Shown here: piece by piece, positions 7,882-16,570 of the stretch
Layout: each line of letters starts with the position of its first letter
How positions within the stretch are numbered: position 1 is the stretch's first letter
Assembly (NCBI GenBank): GCA_023434855.1
Contig: JAEYSJ010000016.1
Location: forward strand, 1-31,448
Origin: Bacillota bacterium
GTDB lineage: Bacteria > Bacillota_C > Negativicutes > JAEYSJ01
Direction of reading: 5' to 3'
Length of the DNA: 31,448 bases
Made by a program: the position numbers and the translations under genes
Notes under the pieces: generated by a model
Database searches by the model: none
Told to the model about the DNA's origin: nothing
Seen by the model: only the letters and a program-made list of their open reading frames with translations

Positions 7882-9399
7882 TTAAAATTCCTGCTTCACT
7901 ATAGCTGCTTCAATCAGCATTCGTTCTTTTTGCTGTTCAGCCTGGCTCATAGTAACGCTTACAGATTGAGATTGGCGGCGAAAAAAATTCATAGGAGTAG
8001 CATGATAAGCTACTTTTCCCTGTTTTAACAACAGCAGATAAAAATACCAGTCACCATATTGCTTAAATGACATAACACTCTCCAGCTGAATTCTGCTGAT
8101 AGCGTTTTTCTTCATAACTACTGCAGACACATTAGGAATCGAGTTAGAATTGGACATGTATTCTTGAACAAATTCTTGTCCATTATATATGCCTTCTCTT
8201 ATTCCCCCTTTTCCTATGTGCACAAGATCAGTCTGCATATCTGATCCGAAGCCAGCCCAATCGCCTTGCTCATCAACAAGTACAGAATCACAAAAGCTTA
8301 GAACAACTTCTGTATCAGCTTCAAATGATTCCATTAAATTAGGAAGCATCAATGGTGAAGCATAGTCGTCTGCTTCTGCAATCCAGATAAAATCACCTTG
8401 CGAAACCGCCACGCCTTTTATCCATTGCTTAAAAGGCGAGCCGGAATTTATATCATTTACCACAATCCGTGTTAGTCCATAAAATTCTTCTAATAAGCCC
8501 TTGGCCAATTCTACGCTATCATCACCAGATACATCATCCAAAAAAATAATTTCATAAATCGGATATTTCTGCGAAAATATAGTCTGTAAACGCCTAGAGA
8601 GGTATTCTTCATAATTATAATTGGGGACAACAACACTAATTTTTTCATAGTGGATGCCTAGTTTATTAACAATTTCATAAAGATAATCGAGCCATTCCTT
8701 TTTATCTGATGTCTGTAATACCTTATTTATACAGTAATAATATTCAAAACGTTTTCCAAATTGCACAAACCTGCCATCTTGCTGTCCAAGATATAGCAAT
8801 TTAGAATAGCCCATTTTTTTTAATTTGTTAGCAACTTCTAACCAGGTAGATTCCTCGATAAAATTACCTTCAGATACTACTTTGATTTGCACTGGAAATA
8901 ATTTTTCCAGTCCATTTTGAACCTGAACTATTAATTCCTTATAGAATTCTTGCTGATCTACTATGAATAATATTCTGTTATTCTCATTTATAAGAATCGA
9001 CTTTTCTTGTATAGTACAAATCATTTTCAAACGTTCGAAAAGGCCAACTGGTGATTGCCCTAATGAAGCTATCGCCTGAGTTTCAATAATATCTAGGAAA
9101 TCTATCTTTTCCATAAAACTATAATAGGGCACAATATAAAAGAAATGTCTTTGATACAGAAAGCCCATGGCAGATAACTGCTTTTTAATTTGATTAAAAT
9201 ACATGCTGGCAATAAAAATACGCAGATTTTCTTTGTCCTCTTGTAACAATTGTGAGGGGTTGCAAACTATAATTCCATTAATTGAATTTCCCCACTTGTT
9301 AGGATCATTATCTACGAAGTAGGAAATTGGAGCAGGAAAAAGGCTTGCAAAATCCTGCCCTGCCTTTCCTGCACCGAAAATAACATAAATTCTATTCAT
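7882..9399 (-). CDS. Three-part GT2 glycosyltransferase with N-terminal Rossmann-like domain
   Basis: The protein has 505 residues. Residues 3-90 are a small Rossmann-like domain, with FGAGKAG (8-14), DNDPNKWG (30-37) and IASMYFNQI. The same domain occurs in three other proteins of this island. Residues 100-245 have no recognised family. Residues 252-500 are a GT2 domain starting SVVVPNYNYEEYLSRRL, with FLDDVSGDDS and a metal motif AEADD (341-345). It is cytoplasmic with no membrane span. It probably adds a sugar to the flagellin glycan, but donor and acceptor are unknown. The ATG at 9399 has GAGAGGATG upstream. A 77-base gap separates it from the methyltransferase gene before it. Confidence 0.82.
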   Translation of the reverse strand: MNRIYVIFGAGKAGQDFASLFPAPISYFVDNDPNKWGNSINGIIVCNPSQLLQEDKENLRIFIASMYFNQIKKQLSAMGFLYQRHFFYIVPYYSFMEKIDFLDIIETQAIASLGQSPVGLFERLKMICTIQEKSILINENNRILFIVDQQEFYKELIVQVQNGLEKLFPVQIKVVSEGNFIEESTWLEVANKLKKMGYSKLLYLGQQDGRFVQFGKRFEYYYCINKVLQTSDKKEWLDYLYEIVNKLGIHYEKISVVVPNYNYEEYLSRRLQTIFSQKYPIYEIIFLDDVSGDDSVELAKGLLEEFYGLTRIVVNDINSGSPFKQWIKGVAVSQGDFIWIAEADDYASPLMLPNLMESFEADTEVVLSFCDSVLVDEQGDWAGFGSDMQTDLVHIGKGGIREGIYNGQEFVQEYMSNSNSIPNVSAVVMKKNAISRIQLESVMSFKQYGDWYFYLLLLKQGKVAYHATPMNFFRRQSQSVSVTMSQAEQQKERMLIEAAIVKQEF

Positions 9400-9476
9400 A
9401 ACATCCTCTCATTCCAATCTTGATGACAAAGAATAATTCAATGCTACAACTATGCTAGCTAATACACTTTAGCATA

Positions 9477-10379
9477 TCACTTTGACTTGACGAGTCTGAA
9501 AACCATCTGTCCCTGTCCCCAATGACCAAATTGATCCTCATAATATATTTCACAATACTGTTCTTCAAAGCCTATTTCTGTAAACATATTTATCAAATCC
9601 CAACCAAAATCATGAAATACCAAACATCCTTTATTTGATAAAGGATCACCATGATATTGAGCCGGGAGTAGATGAACAACTTCATTACTTTGTATTTCTG
9701 CTCGTATTATAGATTTCGCTTTATCAGCATGAAATGGTATAGCAGCAAGCATCATTCCGCCAGGTGCAAGAACTCTGTAGCATTCTTGAAAAGCTCGAAA
9801 GACGTTAGGAATATGTTCAAATACATCATTACTAATAATTAAATTGACTGTTCCTGTTTTAAAAGACAAATTCATTATATCTTCGTGTCTGATTCCATCA
9901 TAAATTTTACCGCTTTGATTCTCATATCCCAAAAATTCACTACCTATTATTTCTAATGTCGGGAATGCATTTTTTATCCACCTAAAGAATGGTGTGACTT
10001 GCTCCATTAAATATACACTTGAATACTGGTTTATTTGTATATACTGCTGCGCAAGTTTTGCAATTAATCTTTGCCGATTATTCATATGACATTCTGGACA
10101 TATTAATCGCTCCCGCCAGCACGGAATCTCATTACCATTAGAAAGCTTTGTAGCAAATAAATAATCAACTAACATATATGTTGATTTATTACAACATAGG
10201 CAGAATTGCTGTATATAGAAAGGAGTACGATTTGTCGAATTAATTAATTCTATTTCTAATTTATTTAGCTTCAGTTCTGCACATCCGGAAAAAAATTGCT
10301 TTTCATTTTTTGCAATAAATTTTGGTGTTAAAGTTATTTCATCACTTGTAATCTGTAAATCGCTACTCAAAAATTTCAT
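9477..10379 (-). CDS. SAM-dependent methyltransferase with N-terminal zinc knuckle
   Basis: The protein has 300 residues. C60/C63 and C94/C97 form a CxxC-x30-CxxC knuckle followed by NNRQR, an arrangement found before some class I methyltransferase domains. The catalytic half then shows ISNDVFEHIPNVFRAFQECYRVLAPGGMMLAAIPF (split motif, post-II to post-III region around residues 180-215). The classical glycine-rich loop is weak (IIGSEFLGYE). The N-terminal half of the 638-residue protein at 13490-15406 has the same layout, so the two are probably distantly related. A role in methylating the flagellar glycan is inferred from context. The start ATG has AAAGGG upstream. Confidence 0.75.
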   Translation of the reverse strand: MKFLSSDLQITSDEITLTPKFIAKNEKQFFSGCAELKLNKLEIELINSTNRTPFYIQQFCLCCNKSTYMLVDYLFATKLSNGNEIPCWRERLICPECHMNNRQRLIAKLAQQYIQINQYSSVYLMEQVTPFFRWIKNAFPTLEIIGSEFLGYENQSGKIYDGIRHEDIMNLSFKTGTVNLIISNDVFEHIPNVFRAFQECYRVLAPGGMMLAAIPFHADKAKSIIRAEIQSNEVVHLLPAQYHGDPLSNKGCLVFHDFGWDLINMFTEIGFEEQYCEIYYEDQFGHWGQGQMVFRLVKSK

Positions 10380-10436
10380 TTTATACCCTTTCTATTCCTA
10401 ATAATTTAGAACTGTCTGTGCCAACACAAAAGTAGT

Positions 10437-13400
10437 TTAATGATTACTGAAAGATTTATATAAATCGAAGACTGATATTTCGCTTGAGCTACAATAATTA
10501 TCTTCAACTGAAAATATTTTTTTTATTTCTTCAGATAAAGACGAATCTGACCAAACAATTAATCCAAGTAAATCTTGCAATAAATCTTCAGTTATCGGCA
10601 TTTCCAATACATTTTCCTTATATGTGTTTAGAACATCCTCAAAGTATTGATTAATTCCATCATGAATTTGCTGAATGGATGAAAACTTTTGTTGTGAATA
10701 ACCTGGCTCGCCAAAAACAGGTATTACACTATCATCAATTAATTTAAAGTATTCTAATTGTCCGTTTGGTGATGTGAGCACACTTTCTAATAACAGATGA
10801 TATTTATAGATGGATTTATCAGTTTGAAAATAAGGTTCTTTTTCTCCATAGCATCCACTCATGGTATTTCCATTATATTGAAGACCTTTTTGTGCATCAC
10901 TTGTCACAACGTAATATCCCTTTATTGGTTTACCTAAAAGATTTGATAAATAATATTGTATTGTCCCCGCATAGCCTAGATCAACAACAGCCATATTACT
11001 ATATTTGTTTAAGTCCATCATTTGACAGTATTTTAAATATGCATTTTTTTCTTTATTAACATTTTTTAATATTAAATCTGAATATAGTTTGATGGCTTCT
11101 TCGACAATTTTATAGTCTTGAGGTAATACAATATGCTTTTCAAGATTTGGGTCAACACTATTTATTTTTACCCCAAATCGGTAATATAATAAATCGGCTA
11201 TTGTTCCATTAAACTGAGAACGCTTAACAAAATCTGCTATAGCATTATGATCTTTTAATATAGAAATTGAAGCAGCTCTCCTAGAACATAAAAAATATAC
11301 AGTATCATTTTGGGGCTGTCCTAAAATACTTCCAAATTTGTTGTACAGTTTTTCTAATAAATATCCTTCCCTAGATAAGAATAGGACGACATCCACTTTA
11401 TCTTTACAATTAGCTTTATATAGCCAAATTACAAAATATAAAAGTATTGGGCCAAAAATAACATACCCCAGTGATTGAAAACTCCTCAATTGGTACACAC
11501 CATTAAAAGAGGATAATGCAAATGGACTATTAAACTCCTTGGCTACAATAGTACCTAATAGTGCAGCATCACCCCACCGTAATTTTTCCCGATATCTATC
11601 GTAAATATAATTACCAATATGTGTATTAACAAATAAATTTAAACTAGACATTACATGATAATGGCCAATCTTTCTATCTACAATTTGCTGAATATCTGAA
11701 TGTTCATTATCCCCTATATGTAAGCATTTTAATAATCCATATTCTTTCTGAAATAAATCCCACATTGTTCCGTTATCTTTTCTTTTCCTTTTATCGCAAG
11801 ATAGCCATATATCATCATATCCTGAAATATTACATTTATCTAATATTCTTTTAATATCTTGCTTTCTTAGATACATATCTGTAATTAAAAATACTTTTTT
11901 ACCTTTTAATATTGCATAGTTTAAGAATTCCACAATATCTGCTTTTGGAATACACAATTCTATTTCATTTTCTATTTCCATTTCTTTTATTATATTACAA
12001 ACATCACTACTCAATCCCGTAATATTTGCAAATTCAACATATATATCATCAATTGAACAATCACCTTTATAACCATCTTTTCTTCTAAAGTTATTCTCGG
12101 CCAATTTTCGTTGAATAGTAAAGTCAATATGCTGATTAAATATCTTGACTATTTTATGTTCTAAAAGCAAAAATGCAAAATCCGGTTCCAAAATACGCCT
12201 TGTTATTAACGTATCAAAAATATCAAAAGTTATAATATCATATTCATCAAAAATATGCTTGTCAACACTATTTTTACTCCAGTATTGCCATAAGTTTTTA
12301 CTACCACAACCTTTTGAATATACATTACAATTAATATCTATTTCTGCAAATGTCATAGCTTCATTATTAGCAATATATGCAATAGAACGTTCAATAACAT
12401 GAGCAATTGATCCATCAACCTGACCAACTTCCTCCTCAAAGTCTTGATATGTTAAGCCTAATGATAATAATTTTTCAAGTGCTTTAGATTTAGCCCAAAA
12501 CATATTTCCTACCGGATAATCAAAGTAGTTTTTATAATCAATCTTGATACCTAATTTTTTTAAAAATGCACCAGCTATCCCCTTATTGGAAAGCCAAGTA
12601 TGTGCCCAATAAGGGAGCATTGAAAACGTTGTAGGATACACAAGTCCAATATCTTCATATTTGTCAAATATAGAAAATATTCTACGAATTACATCTTCAT
12701 TCCCCAATAAGTTAAAAAGTAAATGATTTCTCCACTCACTTTGTTCAATTCCAGTTCTCAGTGATTTTTTACTATGCAAATGACATATATAATCATATTG
12801 CAAAAGCTCTTTAGCGAAAGTTACTACAAAAGGGGCTACGTCTCTACCTTTATTAGGTACAACTTCTACTTTTAAGAAATTTAAATTAATTAAATCCTGT
12901 AACTTTAGCTCAATTATTCTTTTGAATTTTATTTCTGTTATCGAAATATATAAATCATATGCAAAAGGTATTTGAGATAGTAAATTATAAAAATCATCAA
13001 GTAAGTCTATATAATATAAATGAATATGGATACCGATTGTCCCTGGGAACCCATAAAATGCATCATCCATTGTAAAAAACTTATTTTTTCCAAGTTTTAA
13101 AGCATTATATTTTATCACTGGTCCACTCGAAAAAAGCTCTTCCCTGCTTTCATTACCAACAATATCACTAATTTCAAAGCCAGATATAATTTTTTTATCG
13201 CATATTCCTAATGCCTTCAGTCCATCTCTAATTTCCTGATAATATTGGCTTGCAATAATAATATAATCATAATCCATTTCAATAAGGTTTTGTGGCGAGA
13301 TTACAGGTTTTTCATAAAAGGATGTTCCAACCCTGGCAACATTATTATCAGCAAAGGCCACTATTTCTACTTTTTCCAGATTTAACATACTATAAATGGT

Positions 13401-13448
13401 CCTTGCTCCCCCACCAGTTCCAAACAATATAACTTTACGCAAGTTCAA
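10437..13448 (-). CDS. 1003-residue fusion: Rossmann-like domain, RgpF-type rhamnan synthesis domain, HAD-like domain
   Basis: Residues 4-95 are the island's shared Rossmann-like domain (FGTGGGA, then IIASQYYQEI). Residues 110-390 match rhamnan synthesis protein F, with NKGRDVAPF (199-207), HLHSKKS (223-229), a WRNHLLFNLLG segment and PVGNMFWAK (312-320). From about 400 a HAD-like domain follows with FDIFDTL (408-414), LITDMYL and HIGDNEHSD. The C-terminal 370 residues contain LFLSREGYLLEKLY and VVDLGYAGTIQYYL, as in the predicted hydrolases of COG5610. RgpF-type proteins take part in polysaccharide side-chain synthesis. Translation starts at TTG with GAGGTG close upstream. The gene is very AT-rich: one 60-base row, 11881-11940, is 20% GC. 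The glycan step is unknown. Confidence 0.78.
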   Translation of the reverse strand: MNLRKVILFGTGGGARTIYSMLNLEKVEIVAFADNNVARVGTSFYEKPVISPQNLIEMDYDYIIIASQYYQEIRDGLKALGICDKKIISGFEISDIVGNESREELFSSGPVIKYNALKLGKNKFFTMDDAFYGFPGTIGIHIHLYYIDLLDDFYNLLSQIPFAYDLYISITEIKFKRIIELKLQDLINLNFLKVEVVPNKGRDVAPFVVTFAKELLQYDYICHLHSKKSLRTGIEQSEWRNHLLFNLLGNEDVIRRIFSIFDKYEDIGLVYPTTFSMLPYWAHTWLSNKGIAGAFLKKLGIKIDYKNYFDYPVGNMFWAKSKALEKLLSLGLTYQDFEEEVGQVDGSIAHVIERSIAYIANNEAMTFAEIDINCNVYSKGCGSKNLWQYWSKNSVDKHIFDEYDIITFDIFDTLITRRILEPDFAFLLLEHKIVKIFNQHIDFTIQRKLAENNFRRKDGYKGDCSIDDIYVEFANITGLSSDVCNIIKEMEIENEIELCIPKADIVEFLNYAILKGKKVFLITDMYLRKQDIKRILDKCNISGYDDIWLSCDKRKRKDNGTMWDLFQKEYGLLKCLHIGDNEHSDIQQIVDRKIGHYHVMSSLNLFVNTHIGNYIYDRYREKLRWGDAALLGTIVAKEFNSPFALSSFNGVYQLRSFQSLGYVIFGPILLYFVIWLYKANCKDKVDVVLFLSREGYLLEKLYNKFGSILGQPQNDTVYFLCSRRAASISILKDHNAIADFVKRSQFNGTIADLLYYRFGVKINSVDPNLEKHIVLPQDYKIVEEAIKLYSDLILKNVNKEKNAYLKYCQMMDLNKYSNMAVVDLGYAGTIQYYLSNLLGKPIKGYYVVTSDAQKGLQYNGNTMSGCYGEKEPYFQTDKSIYKYHLLLESVLTSPNGQLEYFKLIDDSVIPVFGEPGYSQQKFSSIQQIHDGINQYFEDVLNTYKENVLEMPITEDLLQDLLGLIVWSDSSLSEEIKKIFSVEDNYCSSSEISVFDLYKSFSNH

Positions 13449-13489
13449 TTCACCTCAAAACTGATTTAAACAAATATCTCCTATAAGAA

Positions 13490-15406
13490 TTATAAATCAA
13501 CTATATCTGCGCCATTCCAGTAGTGTCTATTCTCTAAAAATCCAAGTTCTTGCAATTGAGCCGCTATTTCTTGATAAAATTGACTAGCAATAATTATAGC
13601 TATATTTTTTTTATCCTCTTGAAGCAGATAATTGGGATTATAAATCTTTCTCCCATCTAACTCCATATTCCATTTTTCCGAATTATTATCAATATAATAT
13701 TCAGGCTTAAATGTAAATACTGTATATATTTTATCAATTGCTGATCCTGTACCAAAGAAAACTATTTTTTTCCCCTCGACTAAGTTCATCATATAGTTCC
13801 TGAGTAGTTCTTTTTGATGCTTAATTCGTTTCTCCAGATAATTAATAGTTTTCCCCATTTCATCAATTTGAAGGCGGTCTCGCTCAAGGCTTATATCTTC
13901 CTGATACATAATAGATTGAAGAACATGTGAATTTGCCAATTCTTGTTTACCACATACTGCAATCATATATTTTTTGTTTATTTTCCAGTTTTCCGGCTGG
14001 CGCAAAAGTGTAAATGTATTCTCAGTCTGTTCAGCAGCATTAATTAAACTCAATACTTCAAAGCCTTGATTATAAATCTTAATATCGTTAAACCAGCATT
14101 TTAAAAAGCTTCGAAATTCAGTAAAATAAAATTCCTTTATATGATACTCATTCTTAAAATTAAATTTGTCCGAATAACTAGCTTTATCTGGTGTAGATAT
14201 AATTAGGATTCCATCCTTTTTTAATATTCTTTTGATTTCGTCTAGGAAATTGCGCTGAATTTTTTTATCCACATGTTCAATAGTTTCAAAACTAACAACA
14301 ACATCTATAGAATTTGTCTCAAATGGCAGTTTTTGGATAGATGAATTTAAGTATTCAATATTGTTTGAAAGATATTTGCCTTGGGCGAAAAGAATTGCTG
14401 CCTGATCAATATCAACTCCAAATACTTGTTTTGCCGTTTCTGCCAATATATAACTTCCATATCCCTCACCACAAGCAGCATCAACTACTACCTTATCTTT
14501 TACTAATTTCAAGATTGCACTATATCTATGCAAATGCTCAGCTGTAATTTCACCACTAACTTTTTCAGGTATAAATCTTTCACCAGTAAAGTCTAACCCC
14601 TTCCCTTTATCGGGTTTATAAATTAGAGAGTTGAAAAGACTTTTAATCTTTCTGGAACAAAATACAACAGAATTATACTTAAAATACTGCAATGGGGTCT
14701 GTTTATTTGCTAGATATTTTTCGTAATCTAAATCAACATTCGTTATATGGTCAAAGTCATAGAATTGATGTAGGATAAATTTCTCAGTATACATTCCAAA
14801 TTCGTTTACAATATCTTCAATATTTTCGCCGAAATCAGTATATACCAACCGTTCTTGCTGACGATAAGGATTACCATATATTTTATTGTGCATATAGGTT
14901 CTATCCTGTGTTCTTTTATTGTGGTGAAACGGTACTGAAAAGATATGAATTCCTTGAGTCTTTAATATTCGATTAACCTCTCGAAATGCCATATTAACAT
15001 TATCTATATATACTAATACATCTTCAGAAATAATTAGATCAAAAAAGTTATCTACAAACGGACTAACCTTTAAATCAACAGACATTATACCATCTACGTA
15101 TTCGCCAGATGAAACATTATCAAAGTATTCGCCACAAAAATATCCAGGCAACTGTTTCAAAACAGAGTGAATTGAACCACTTGCTGCAGTATATAAGATT
15201 TTATGATTTCTTAAGCCGGGAATAGCTTCCGTTAAACTAATATCTTCTCTAAGTAATGTTGAAACAATAATTTTGCCTACATCAGAGTTACGTATACTAG
15301 CTCCACAGTTCGCACAAGTAGCTTCTCGATACGAAACCACGTTATCATCAGTAGTAAATATCCCATTATGACCACATATATAGCATTTTTCCTTCGATAC
15401 TATCAT
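13490..15406 (-). CDS. Double methyltransferase with C-terminal Rossmann-like domain
   Basis: The protein has 638 residues in four parts. First is a zinc knuckle (C8/C11 and C31/C34). Next is a methyltransferase-like domain (about 45-255) whose glycine loop is degenerate (LYTAASGS) although EDVLVYIDNV and a PFHHN segment remain. The third part is an apparently intact class I methyltransferase (270-500) with FTGERFIPE, DAACGEGYG (309-317), FGVDID and SFETIEHVDK. Last, after a coiled-coil helix near 520-545, comes the shared Rossmann-like domain (544-638; FFGTGSAID, DNNSEKW, IASQFYQEI). The ATG at 15406 has GGAGGAATAT upstream. It is probably a glycan or sugar-nucleotide methyltransferase. Only the second domain looks able to bind SAM normally. 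Confidence 0.78.
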   Translation of the reverse strand: MIVSKEKCYICGHNGIFTTDDNVVSYREATCANCGASIRNSDVGKIIVSTLLREDISLTEAIPGLRNHKILYTAASGSIHSVLKQLPGYFCGEYFDNVSSGEYVDGIMSVDLKVSPFVDNFFDLIISEDVLVYIDNVNMAFREVNRILKTQGIHIFSVPFHHNKRTQDRTYMHNKIYGNPYRQQERLVYTDFGENIEDIVNEFGMYTEKFILHQFYDFDHITNVDLDYEKYLANKQTPLQYFKYNSVVFCSRKIKSLFNSLIYKPDKGKGLDFTGERFIPEKVSGEITAEHLHRYSAILKLVKDKVVVDAACGEGYGSYILAETAKQVFGVDIDQAAILFAQGKYLSNNIEYLNSSIQKLPFETNSIDVVVSFETIEHVDKKIQRNFLDEIKRILKKDGILIISTPDKASYSDKFNFKNEYHIKEFYFTEFRSFLKCWFNDIKIYNQGFEVLSLINAAEQTENTFTLLRQPENWKINKKYMIAVCGKQELANSHVLQSIMYQEDISLERDRLQIDEMGKTINYLEKRIKHQKELLRNYMMNLVEGKKIVFFGTGSAIDKIYTVFTFKPEYYIDNNSEKWNMELDGRKIYNPNYLLQEDKKNIAIIIASQFYQEIAAQLQELGFLENRHYWNGADIVDL

Positions 15407-15445
15407 ATATTCCTCCGTTAAACGCGAATAGTAATTATGAGAACA

Positions 15446-16498
15446 CTAAAAATATGTTTGAAAAAAGTTTGTTTCATGTGCAAACATACTAGCATGTTCA
15501 CAAAGCCATTCATCACTTTTCTCCCACCAGCGAAAGGCGAGTAATTTGTTAATCTGTTCATCAGAATATCGTTTACGTATAGTTTTTGCCGGTACACCGC
15601 CTACAATAGTATAAGGTTCTATATTTTGCGTAACAACCGCACCAGACCCTATAATGGCACCATCCCCAATTCTGACACCAACACGAATTATAGCCCGAGT
15701 TCCAATCCAAACGTCATTCCCGATTATAACAGGTAAATACACATCTTGATATAAGTTCTCATCCACAAAGCTTTTTACGTCTCCTGGTAACCGATTTAAA
15801 TAAAAACCGGGAAATGTTGAGAGGAATCCCCTTGAAGGATGATTCTCTAATCCAATGATACATTCGGGAGCAATAGAGCAAAATCGACCTATAGTCGCCA
15901 AATTTATACGGGTACGTTCTCCAATATATGTATGTTTACCTACCTGCGTCTTATTAAGATTAGCACCTGGAAACATGACATTATACCCTTCAAACACGGA
16001 CTCATCATCCGCATTACTATCTCCTATAAATTTGACACCGACGTGTTTTTTTATCAGTGGTTTCACGTTATCATCGGTAAAATTAGTTACTTCCAACTCG
16101 GAAGCAAGCAAAGAGCTAAAAATTTCGAACCCATTATAAAAGTGAATACCTTCTTTAAATCCCATAAATTCTAGCTGACTTTTTATAGAACTATAATAAG
16201 AACTTAAAACCAATATAAATAATGGCTTTACATCTTCATTCAATATTATTTGCGGATTATTAATAGGCCTTGATAAAAATTCAGTGCCCCATTTCATCGG
16301 ATCATTATCAATATAATACGATATAAATACAGGAAAACACTCACTAATGATTGCGCTTCCTTTACCCGTACCAAATATAACAACCTTTTTACCTTTCATC
16401 ATGCATAGAAAATTCAAGACCCTTTTTATTTCTTGCGGCATTGTTTCTACCTCAAACACAATAGTTAGTTTGTTCTTCTCACAGTAATTAAGTACCAT
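15446..16498 (-). CDS. Left-handed beta-helix acetyltransferase (CatB/XAT type) with N-terminal Rossmann-like domain
   Basis: The protein has 350 residues. Residues 36-127 are the shared Rossmann-like domain (IFGTGKGS, DNDPMKWG, LSSYYSSI). Residues 150-335 are a hexapeptide-repeat acyltransferase, with VGKHTYIGERTRI, IGRFCSIAPECIIGLENHPS and IIGNDVWIGTRAIIRVGV. IGDGAIIGSGAVVT and the family ending YTIVGGVPAKTIRKRYS follow. Xenobiotic/virginiamycin-type enzymes use acetyl-CoA and an active-site histidine (the ENHPS region). A Rossmann-plus-hexapeptide layout recalls PglD, which N-acetylates a UDP-4-amino sugar, so it is a candidate for the missing PseH step. An alternative start is the ATG at 16441, which has GAGGTAG seven bases upstream. 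The choice is not settled. Confidence 0.82.
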   Translation of the reverse strand: MVLNYCEKNKLTIVFEVETMPQEIKRVLNFLCMMKGKKVVIFGTGKGSAIISECFPVFISYYIDNDPMKWGTEFLSRPINNPQIILNEDVKPLFILVLSSYYSSIKSQLEFMGFKEGIHFYNGFEIFSSLLASELEVTNFTDDNVKPLIKKHVGVKFIGDSNADDESVFEGYNVMFPGANLNKTQVGKHTYIGERTRINLATIGRFCSIAPECIIGLENHPSRGFLSTFPGFYLNRLPGDVKSFVDENLYQDVYLPVIIGNDVWIGTRAIIRVGVRIGDGAIIGSGAVVTQNIEPYTIVGGVPAKTIRKRYSDEQINKLLAFRWWEKSDEWLCEHASMFAHETNFFQTYF

Positions 16499-16570
16499 TG
16501 ATAATGCCTTTATTCCTTAATACACAAAATAATTTAACGTAAAATCAACCGAATTATTTCCCCATGAAGA

